From NCBI RefSeq assembly GCF_003985125.1, contig NZ_ML133586.1, positions 1-64,000 on the forward strand: 64,000 nt of DNA, read 5' to 3'. Shown here in pieces: positions 50,364-57,916 of this stretch. Positions within the stretch are counted from its first letter, which is position 1, and each line of letters opens with the position of its first letter. The notes under the pieces were generated by a model. It made no database searches. It was given only the letters and a program-made list of their open reading frames with translations, and was not told the origin of the DNA. The position numbers and the translations under genes are program-made. Origin of the DNA: Rhizobium phaseoli. GTDB lineage: Bacteria; Pseudomonadota; Alphaproteobacteria; Rhizobiales; Rhizobiaceae.

Positions 50364-53192
50364 TCAAGACAGGATAGGCCGGAAAGGGGCGAATGCACTG
50401 GCAGTGCGCGGCAATACCGGGGCGAGTTGCGGACAGTGACGCAGGATGATGCTGGTCATACCGTTGTTCTCGATCCAATCGAGCCCCAGGGGCGAGTAGA
50501 TTTCCGGCCGAAAGTCGACGGTGAGAAAACGGTCGCTCTGCAACCGTCGGGAGGCCATCAGAATAAACACGCGAAAAGCCGTATCGCTGAAGCCGAAACC
50601 GTCCGGCGGAGGCTCAGAATGCAGGCCGACCATGGTGTCCACCATGTCGATATTGCCATAGAGAACCTGCATTGCCCGCACCGTTTCTGGATCCGACGAC
50701 AATTCCTCCCAGTTGCTTAAACGCGGCTTGTGCAACGCCTCGCGAAAGTCATTGAAGCGAGGAATTCCGCGGTGCCTATCCCTGACGATGTCGACGACGG
50801 AAAGATCGATAATCTCCTCCACGTCGCCTGACATCCGTTTAAACTGGCGTAACGCATTGGGGTAATTATGCAACGTGATTGCACCGGGATGTGCGATTCC
50901 GAGTGAATAGATGACATTGTGGAGCCGAAGGTGCCGCATTTTGGCATCGGTTCCCGCACCTTGAATGTCGGCGAAGCCCAATGTTTCTGTTCGCGCACCG
51001 GTCTCATAGTTGAAAAACTGATAATCGTCGGGAATGAGCGGATGGAGACGGTAGACCGAAACGAATTCCTCCGTCAGCGAGTACGGGATGCCGTGATGGT
51101 CGGGCACAGTCTGCGGAATGCCTTTGAGTTCGTGCGTGTCGAGCATCCAGATGCCGAGCTGCGTGAGCCAGTCCTTAGGCGCGCCGTACCAGTTCGCCGG
51201 CAGGCCGACTTTGATCGCCCGCGTCGCCAGAATAGCTGGCGTCCACTCAATGGTGTGAATCTTTGCGATCAGAGCCGATACAATCAATCGAGCGGTGTTG
51301 TAGATCCGGTCCGGCTCCCAGTCCGGATATTCGCGCATCAATGCTTCGGCGAGCACGTTGTGTTCACGAGCAAACAGCGTGTGCATCATACTGAGGCCCA
51401 GCCACCAGCTTTCGTTGAAGCCAGTGACGTTCATGCCGTTCAATTCGGTCGGCAGATAGAGATCCTCGGTGAGCTTAAGACGACCTCCGTCTCGCAGATC
51501 CAGCGCTTTTTCCGCTGTATTGCCGTAAACCTCTGAACCGTCCCACCACGGTGTCGTCATATTTTTGAAAATGGGGTAGCCGCCGGCAGCCATGCGGAAA
51601 ACCTCATTGCCAGCAATGCGCATAAAAGCCTCCGGCTGACCGCCTGTGGTGCTCTTCCAGAGCTCTCCGTTCGGCATTCGCAATGCAATGTCGGTCTCCG
51701 CATTCCCGAGACTATGGCGCTTGTGGTTGACCCAGTCATGCACCTGGAACTGAATCCAGGCCGCGGCAAGCACATTTAGCGAGCGTGCCGGAATGAAAGC
51801 CTTTCGCGTCATCAGTTGGCGACTGACTTCGATTGGGTTCGGCTGCCCGAATAGCTCTGGCTTGTAGACCGCTCGCATCGTACGGCCGAACGTCGCTCCC
51901 TCCGCACCCATCCGCGGGTTTGAGAGATCGTTGTAGGTACCGTCGAATGTCCGCTGAGTGCGGACCGCCTCGGGAATTACTGGCGGCTGCGGGGTCGCCT
52001 GCGGTGGTGCATCCGGCAATTCGGTGTCAAACAAGTTCTTTGTGCGTAGCTCTTCCCGGAGAATGGAGATGTTAAGCAGGCTCATGCGCCAACCGAACCT
52101 ATACCAGGGCACGTGTGCATTAATCGCCTTAAACAGGGCCGCGACAGCCCGGGCAATCACGATGTTGCGTAGCGGCTTCCGTTCCCGGAACCGTTGGTTC
52201 AAGCGATGCGCGGAGCTGGCCGTATAGGCTGCCTTGCGGACACGGTTGAGATTGCCCAGCGGGCGAAATGTCTCGGTCGTATTCCAAGGATTGAAGCCAA
52301 GCTGGTCGACAAGCCGCTCCATCGCCCTGCCAGGCGCCGCATCGATGTCCTGCGACGGAATGGTCAGCGTTGCGACCCCGATCGGCCTCGATGCGTCTTC
52401 CGTCCACTCGACCGCACCATCCTCGATTGGAGTAAGTTTCTCATCGACATAGCGCTGCAGCAGGAAATCGAACTCGACAGGGCCTTCGCGAAGCCGCTCG
52501 GCAATCTCACGATGTAGAAAGTCAGGGTCAGTTGCCGAGGCGGGCTTTGCCGCGGTCGTCTTGGCGCTTGGACGCAGCAGGAACCGAACTGGACCTGCTT
52601 CATTGCCCCAGAGAAGAGCGCCTCGGCTCCAATAGCCCTCTGTGGCTAGGCTGTCGACGACGCGCGCTCCCCTCAGGACGTTTCTGAGCATCCTGAGGGT
52701 TTCGGAAAAGCCGACTGCGAGGACGAGGCGCGGCAAAAGCAGCAGCTTCGAGCCGGACATCGCCTTGGCGAACGCCACGAATTGATAAGCGTTGCGGGCA
52801 TGAGAAACCGGAAAATTCGTTGCGAGGAAATCGTGATATTCGTTCTCGGATACTTTAACGCGTAGCGCTATCCCACGCATATCCTTCTTGAAGTCGGCCT
52901 GACGGACACCGTTGGCGTTGGAAAGCCGCACGGTCACGTCGTATTGCTTGCCACGCTCAAAAAAACCGACTTCGAGATCTTCTGGAATATTAGGCAGAAT
53001 CTGAAGTTTCGCATTGTCGACACCAAGTATACATTTCGCGTGAAACGCGCGACTTATGTCGCTTGCTCGGGCGTTCGCCCTATTGGCAAGTTGCACATCC
53101 ATGATATCGCGTGCCAGCTCTGCAAAAAGCAATGCTTCCGCCTCAGGGTTTCCTCCCTCGTAATTTTCACGCCAGATATGGCCCGAAGACAT
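50364..53192 (-). CDS. Fusion of a catalase-like domain and a cyclooxygenase/alpha-dioxygenase-like haem peroxidase
   Basis: A 942-residue two-domain haem protein. Residues about 30-310 are catalase-like (SRAFHAKCILGVDN with the distal-type His, YDVTVRLSNANGVRQADFKK, DMRGIALRVKV, ATNFPVSHARNA). Residues about 380-942 are an animal-type peroxidase/dioxygenase: distal His H485 in QFQVHDWVNHKR, the tyrosyl-radical position Y714 and proximal His H717 in EFVSVYRLHPLIPDDY, and DLSVVDIVRDRHRGIPRFND. The spacing from H485 to Y714 is close to plant alpha-dioxygenase. The dioxygenase half would make fatty-acid hydroperoxides and the catalase-like half could convert them, as in allene oxide synthase fusions. 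ATG 53192 is six bases after AGGGGG. Confidence 0.85.
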   Translation of the reverse strand: MSSGHIWRENYEGGNPEAEALLFAELARDIMDVQLANRANARASDISRAFHAKCILGVDNAKLQILPNIPEDLEVGFFERGKQYDVTVRLSNANGVRQADFKKDMRGIALRVKVSENEYHDFLATNFPVSHARNAYQFVAFAKAMSGSKLLLLPRLVLAVGFSETLRMLRNVLRGARVVDSLATEGYWSRGALLWGNEAGPVRFLLRPSAKTTAAKPASATDPDFLHREIAERLREGPVEFDFLLQRYVDEKLTPIEDGAVEWTEDASRPIGVATLTIPSQDIDAAPGRAMERLVDQLGFNPWNTTETFRPLGNLNRVRKAAYTASSAHRLNQRFRERKPLRNIVIARAVAALFKAINAHVPWYRFGWRMSLLNISILREELRTKNLFDTELPDAPPQATPQPPVIPEAVRTQRTFDGTYNDLSNPRMGAEGATFGRTMRAVYKPELFGQPNPIEVSRQLMTRKAFIPARSLNVLAAAWIQFQVHDWVNHKRHSLGNAETDIALRMPNGELWKSTTGGQPEAFMRIAGNEVFRMAAGGYPIFKNMTTPWWDGSEVYGNTAEKALDLRDGGRLKLTEDLYLPTELNGMNVTGFNESWWLGLSMMHTLFAREHNVLAEALMREYPDWEPDRIYNTARLIVSALIAKIHTIEWTPAILATRAIKVGLPANWYGAPKDWLTQLGIWMLDTHELKGIPQTVPDHHGIPYSLTEEFVSVYRLHPLIPDDYQFFNYETGARTETLGFADIQGAGTDAKMRHLRLHNVIYSLGIAHPGAITLHNYPNALRQFKRMSGDVEEIIDLSVVDIVRDRHRGIPRFNDFREALHKPRLSNWEELSSDPETVRAMQVLYGNIDMVDTMVGLHSEPPPDGFGFSDTAFRVFILMASRRLQSDRFLTVDFRPEIYSPLGLDWIENNGMTSIILRHCPQLAPVLPRTASAFAPFRPILS

Positions 53193-54140
53193 GCACATCC
53201 CCCTGCACAAAAAGCATTGCTAAGAAAAACAAGAATGCGCGACTGGCCATTTTCAAACGCAGGCGTAGCTCCCCACACAATACGCAGGGCTGCGCAAGCT
53301 TATCGCCAGTCAGGATACTCGAATAAATTGCGAATTTGATGATAGCACCAATAATGGGAAAATAAAGTGCCATTAGCAAAGACCTTTTTCTCCCCATGAC
53401 GGCATCGCAAGGGGCACTGGTTGGCCTAATGACTTCAACCAAAGGCGATCAGAGCGTCGGCGGCTTGAATACAGCCAATCGGAAATGCCAAGCGATCATC
53501 TTGCGCAGGGTTAGAGGCGGTTGCGGCAACTTCCCGACATAGTCAGCCGAGGTTTTGCGGCACAGCTCTGCCGCCTTTGCGCTCCAATCCGGAAATCTCT
53601 CTGCTTTTTCATTTGTCCGTCGGGAAGGTGCACCGATTTCGTGATAGCTGAATGACCGCAATTGACCCGTAGTTGCCGCATCCATCATGGATGCGACCGT
53701 TGCCTTCGAATATCCGATTCGGTCAGGGGCGAGTGGCACGCCGCTTACGATGAAACCTGTGAAGCAGAGACTTCGCTGCTCGTAGCGGGAGGCAACGCGC
53801 CGGAAGTGTTGCGGCCATTGGAGCACCTCTCGATGCAATAGCCGAAACAGTTCAGAGGCCGTCAGTTGCCGGAGCCATTCCCCCGGGGCGGGGCGGTCTT
53901 AGAGCTGACCGATGCCCGCATCAGTGCGAGAAAAAATGAAGAACGAAACGCCAAGCCTCGTTGCCAATCCCGTCCCGCGCTTCTTGCTGCTCGCCAATCG
54001 TCGCGATCGGCATTATGGTGCTAGCGCAGTTGCAACACTCTTCCACAAGCTTGGCGCAATTCCATGTTTCTATCCTTGTCGAGGTTGCCTTGCAAAGGAA
54101 AACCGCTTTTATGGACGCCTAAATAAAAAGGACGCCTGCA
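53193..54140. other. Region between the oxygenase operon and the Fic genes, with unassigned open frames
   Basis: One minus-strand frame (53449 to about 53896, no ATG) reads like protein: LTASELFRLLHREVLQWPQH, FRRVASRYEQRSLCFTGFIV. It is probably a gene remnant that I cannot name. Another minus-strand frame (53167-53442, MGRKRSLLMALYFPIIGAII) overlaps the start of the oxygenase gene and is doubtful. The promoter of the oxygenase operon must lie between 53193 and 53450. Confidence 0.35.
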
Positions 54141-54323
54141 ATGAACGAACCGCTCAGAAACCTCCTCGAAGCCGCCAGAAAAGTGCAGTTGTCGAAGAGT
54201 GACATTGAAGTCCAGCGTCGCAGCTTTGCATACGGCAACACTCATTTCGAAAATGAGATGATAACCCGCGAGTTGGTCGATCGCGTCGCCGACGAGATGG
54301 CAGATCAAAAGAAACATGACTGA
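54141..54323 (+). CDS. Small partner (probable antitoxin) of the Fic protein
   Basis: A 60-residue charged helical protein, MNEPLRNLLEAARKVQLSKS onward. It overlaps the fic start by eight bases, the arrangement of Fic antitoxins with their toxins. The canonical inhibitory motif (S/T)xxxE(G/N) was not found, so it may inhibit in another way or be only a chaperone. Confidence 0.6.
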   Translation: MNEPLRNLLEAARKVQLSKSDIEVQRRSFAYGNTHFENEMITRELVDRVADEMADQKKHD

Positions 54324-54984
54324 CGCTACGCGCCGCCACAGCGTGGCAACCGAAGCTTATTTGATCATGGATGAGAAGGCGCGCGCCGAAGCCGAAGCCC
54401 GCAACGGCCTTCTCCAGTTCGACCTAGCGCGCGACATGATTGTCGATGCAATCGACAAAGGGGAAAAATGGAAGCTTCGTCCCTCGATGCTACTGTCGCT
54501 TCACCGTGAGGCATTGCAAGGCATTAGCATCTATGCCGGCAACTTCCGGCCCGCTGAAGTTTCAATTGAGGGCAGTAAGCACAAGCCTGTCGGGGCATTT
54601 CAGGTCCCTGGACTCATTGAGGATTTGTGCGATTATGTCAACGACAACTGGACCGAAAAGACAGCCGTGCATCTTGCGTCGTTCGTGATGTGGCGGCTCA
54701 ACTGGATCCACCCCTTCAGTGATGGGAATGGGCGGACATCGCGCATGGTGTCCTATTTGGTTCTTTGCGTAAAGCTTCAATTGCCCCTACCCGGGGTCAA
54801 GACCATCCCGGACCAGATTGTCGATAACCGGCGCCCGTACTTCGACGCTTTGGAAGCGGCCGATGCGGCTTCAGAAGACGGTGCCTTCGATCTGACAAAG
54901 ATGGAAGAACTCATTGAGGGCATGCTCGCTACCCAGTTGGCAAGCGTCCTGGAGACCGCGACGGGAAAGCATTTTCTTTCCTGA
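54316..54984 (+). CDS. Fic-family AMP-transferase-like protein
   Basis: A 222-residue protein with the full Fic motif HPFSDGNGRTSR starting at H132. LHREALQGISIYAGNFRPAE (residues about 55-75) is the upstream Fic flap region. Fic proteins transfer AMP or other nucleotide parts to target hydroxyl groups and many act as toxins. The frame is intact. No signal for type III export is obvious, though the T3SS upstream makes an effector role thinkable; the overlapping small gene favours a toxin-antitoxin pair. Confidence 0.88.
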   Translation: MTDATRRHSVATEAYLIMDEKARAEAEARNGLLQFDLARDMIVDAIDKGEKWKLRPSMLLSLHREALQGISIYAGNFRPAEVSIEGSKHKPVGAFQVPGLIEDLCDYVNDNWTEKTAVHLASFVMWRLNWIHPFSDGNGRTSRMVSYLVLCVKLQLPLPGVKTIPDQIVDNRRPYFDALEAADAASEDGAFDLTKMEELIEGMLATQLASVLETATGKHFLS

Positions 54985-55446
54985 TCGAGGAGGCGTGGCC
55001 GGGACGACAGACCAAGTCTTCCGAAAGGCGGCCTGACCGTGGTTGTTGTAGTGCGGCGGCGCGCAGCAGCCGCGGCCAGTGCGGGGGATCGCCCAGCTAC
55101 ACTTGGGACGCCGCGCACCCACGTTCTCTGTTCTTCCAGAGGCCGACCGGCTTGCGTCCTGCCAGCCGAAAGTGAAATGGGCGCGGTCGTGCTGCCTGCG
55201 GCGCCTCGGCACCCCACGTCCTCACTATTTGCCCGTCGAGGTCCGGATTTCGCCATGGAGGGAGTCGATGATTGAGCATTCGTACGCATCACCGTTCACC
55301 ATAGTCCGTTTTAGACGCTTGACGAGGAGTCACCGCGGATTCATAGTTTCGCTGGTCCGTCCCGGTTCGATTTCTGTACCAAACCGTTTCGATGATATCA
55401 CAGGCGGAACAGTTCGCGACCAATGCAAAGCCGAGGAAATCAATTC
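54985..55446. other. Intergenic region with no recognisable gene
   Basis: Several short frames occur in this GC-rich stretch, but none has a domain or a good ribosome site. It separates the Fic pair from the metallopeptidase cassette and probably contains the promoter of the latter in its right half (55290-55430). Confidence 0.4.
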
Positions 55447-55863
55447 ATGGACTTCCCATCGCTCGCCCTTGACGCCGCCATCGAGCTCGACAAGTTGGAA
55501 AAGCGGCAGCCGGCTGATCTGGCGACTATCCAGCGCTTCGGTCACTATCTTGAGGCGCCGCCGAGTGGCGGACGGCCTGTCAGTCTTTTCGCCCTGAGTG
55601 AAAACCCGGTCAACGTCGAGATCCTCAACTCAGCGATCTTTCACACCGAAGGCGCCTCACTCAGCAACTTCAACGATCTTGAACAGTGGGTCAGGGATCT
55701 CGTCGCGCAGGCAAAAGCCATCGCCGCCGGTGAAAGCACCGGCAGCGAGGAGATTGGCTCCCTCAAGCGCTTCTGCCTGTCATTGCATCAGGTTCTTCTC
55801 GAGGAACTGACACCCGCGCCCGACGACGAGTGGATGCCGGCATATGACGAACGGGTCGCTTGA
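55447..55863 (+). CDS. Hypothetical protein, first gene of the metallopeptidase cassette
   Basis: A 138-residue acidic helical protein, MDFPSLALDAAIELDKLEKR onward. GAGGAAAT lies eight bases before ATG 55447. Its stop overlaps the start of the metallopeptidase gene by 20 bases, so the two are probably translated together. I do not recognise a domain. It may regulate or deliver substrate to the peptidase. Confidence 0.65.
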   Translation: MDFPSLALDAAIELDKLEKRQPADLATIQRFGHYLEAPPSGGRPVSLFALSENPVNVEILNSAIFHTEGASLSNFNDLEQWVRDLVAQAKAIAAGESTGSEEIGSLKRFCLSLHQVLLEELTPAPDDEWMPAYDERVA

Positions 55864-57094
55864 CATCGATTTCGTGCGGCAGAAGCTGCTGTCGGTCATT
55901 GACCAGATCAAGCATCTGCAGACATCGGAGTTTCCCTATCAGGAATCGAGAGAAGCTCTTAAATTGCTGGCCGATCTTTACGGTCGGGAACTGAACCGGC
56001 TTTCCGGGATCGGGCCAACGACTGACCATACAATACGCCAGCAGGTAACCGCGCAGGTCAATGCCTACATAGCGCGCTATTATACCGTTCTCGGCTTTAT
56101 CCTGCGCTCGACTAACGTGCGCAATGCGTTCGAGATCTACGATCCGCTTCTGCGCATGAGCCAGACTATCTACGGGCCGGAAGCCAAGTTGATCGTCAGC
56201 TCGGAATGGAGCTTTTCGCCGTTTACTTATCCCGCGATTACTGACGAATTCCCCAATCTCATGTTCATAGGGCTGCCAGCGACCGAATCCGGCAACCCGT
56301 TGATCGTTCCTCTTGCCGGTCATGAACTCGGCCATTCCATCTGGCGCAAGAAGCCGCACCGCAGCCCCCACCTTTCTGCCCTTGACGCAACATTGCAGAG
56401 CCGCCTGGTTGGCGAATATCAAAACAGCTGGAGTGAATTCCAGCAGTTGTTCGACGTCCAAACCAAGCCGGCCGACCTGTTGAGCGACCTTTTCCTGCGC
56501 AGCATCTGGGCGCGCTCCTACCGGCTGGCCACGCGCCAGATTGAAGAGCTTTTCTGCGATATCATCGGGCTGCGACTGTTCGGTGAAAGCTACCTTTATT
56601 CGTTCATCTACCTGATCGCGCCGCACACAGGCGAGCGCGCCGCCTACTATCCGTCCTTGGGCTCGCGGGTCACGGCACTCGAAAGCGCAGCGAGAGCGTT
56701 CGGGATCACCGAGCCGCCGGCCTTCTCGGGCTATTTCATCGATTTGCCGAAGCGGCTACAGGCCAACGAGGCGTTTTGCCTGCGTATGGCAGATCAGGCG
56801 TCCACCGCGATGATCGAGGATCTGATCGCCGCCGTAAGTGGTCACGTCGCCCGCACCGGCCTGGCTTTGCCTTCCGACGCCGAGCGCGATCGAATTGTGA
56901 AACAATTCTGCGCCCTGTCACCGGCAGCATCGACGACTTCGATCGGCGATACGATCAACGCAGGTTGGGCGATCCGGCTCAACTGGGCGCATTGGAAGAA
57001 TTTCAACTTCCGCGAGGACACTAGACTGGAAATCCTCAACGATCTGGTGTTCAAAACCATGGAAGTCATGGAATTTGAGTCCCGCACGAGGTAA
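55844..57094 (+). CDS. Predicted zinc metallopeptidase (HExxH)
   Basis: A 416-residue protein without signal peptide. The zinc site is HELGH (H160, E161, H164) in PLAGHELGHSIW, and the third ligand is likely E234 or E235 in IEELFCDIIGLRLFGESYLY, a glutamate-zincin-like pattern. The N-terminal 150 residues are helical. I do not recognise the family. It lies between a small helical protein and a dCTP-deaminase-like protein in one operon with overlaps or gaps under 10 bases. In this neighbourhood a cytoplasmic protease triggered during infection is a reasonable inference. Confidence 0.7.
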   Translation: MTNGSLDIDFVRQKLLSVIDQIKHLQTSEFPYQESREALKLLADLYGRELNRLSGIGPTTDHTIRQQVTAQVNAYIARYYTVLGFILRSTNVRNAFEIYDPLLRMSQTIYGPEAKLIVSSEWSFSPFTYPAITDEFPNLMFIGLPATESGNPLIVPLAGHELGHSIWRKKPHRSPHLSALDATLQSRLVGEYQNSWSEFQQLFDVQTKPADLLSDLFLRSIWARSYRLATRQIEELFCDIIGLRLFGESYLYSFIYLIAPHTGERAAYYPSLGSRVTALESAARAFGITEPPAFSGYFIDLPKRLQANEAFCLRMADQASTAMIEDLIAAVSGHVARTGLALPSDAERDRIVKQFCALSPAASTTSIGDTINAGWAIRLNWAHWKNFNFREDTRLEILNDLVFKTMEVMEFESRTR

Positions 57095-57099
57095 TCTCT

Positions 57100-57696
57100 A
57101 TGTTGAGCAGCACTGGATTGATCGGCCGGCTCAATCTCGCTCCTGGCGCCGACGGAGGCATGCTGGCAATCGTGCCGCGCCCTGATCTTGGACGGCTGGC
57201 CGCCGTGGGCGCCGCGTCGCTCGATCTGCGTCTCGGCCGATGGTTTCGGACACTGCGGCACTCGCGCACCTCGCTGTTGCGCGTCAGTGAACCGGATGAG
57301 GATCCGGTTCCGACCAAGGAACATTTCGTTCGATTCGGCGAGGAGTTCATCCTGCACCCGCACAATTTCGTACTCGGGACGACCTTGGAGTGGATGCGCC
57401 TGCCGGCGGATCTCGCCGGCTATGTCACAGGGAAATCGTCACTCGGACGGCGCGGTCTGATTATCGAGACGGCAGCCGGAATCCAGCCGGGGTTTGCTGG
57501 CTGTCTTGCCCTCGAATTGAGTAACGTCGGAGAGGTGCCGATCGCCCTGCAGCCGGGAATGGAGATCTGCCAGATCTTCCTCCACGACGTCGGCCCGGAC
57601 GCAAAGTTCGCAAAGAGCCAATTTACCGGCCGCCGGAAGCCGGTTCTCGGCAATGTCCGGTCCGACGACGTACTCAGGCGGCTCAGCAGCAAATGA
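57100..57696 (+). CDS. dCTP deaminase/dUTPase-like protein
   Basis: A 198-residue protein of the trimeric dUTPase/dCTP-deaminase fold. AASLDLRLGRWFRTL is the N-terminal signature, GKSSLGRRGLIIETAAGIQP (111-130) the nucleotide-binding loop, and CLALELSNVGEVPIALQPGM contains E139 at the place of the catalytic glutamate of Dcd. The arginine before SS is replaced by K112. Family members deaminate dCTP; in several phage defence systems they deplete the nucleotide pool. The gene starts five bases after the metallopeptidase stop. Confidence 0.75.
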   Translation: MLSSTGLIGRLNLAPGADGGMLAIVPRPDLGRLAAVGAASLDLRLGRWFRTLRHSRTSLLRVSEPDEDPVPTKEHFVRFGEEFILHPHNFVLGTTLEWMRLPADLAGYVTGKSSLGRRGLIIETAAGIQPGFAGCLALELSNVGEVPIALQPGMEICQIFLHDVGPDAKFAKSQFTGRRKPVLGNVRSDDVLRRLSSK

Positions 57697-57795
57697 TACG
57701 GCACCAGGGTTAACGGGAGAAAGCGAGCCCGCCTCTATAATCTTGCTGGTCATGTGACAAGACCCGGAAGACGTGTTGAAACCGGCATGCAATCG

Positions 57796-57835
57796 TTGCT
57801 GTAAAGAATGTCAGCAGTATTGTTTATATTGCTGA
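57796..57835 (+). promoter_or_regulatory. Promoter-like site with a 25-bp dyad upstream of the protease-STAND operon
   Basis: TTGCTG (57796-57801) and TATTGT (57818-57823) are 16 bases apart. An inverted repeat, TCAGCAGTAT and ATATTGCTGA (57811-57835), overlaps the -10 box with one mismatch per arm. The overlap suggests repression by a dimeric regulator, which is not encoded nearby. Confidence 0.5.
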
Positions 57836-57916
57836 TTCATACAACCATGGCAGCGTATCCTCATTGCAAAATCGAAAAATAAGAGACATAAAGTAGTATC
57901 CTTGGGGGGCGATACG

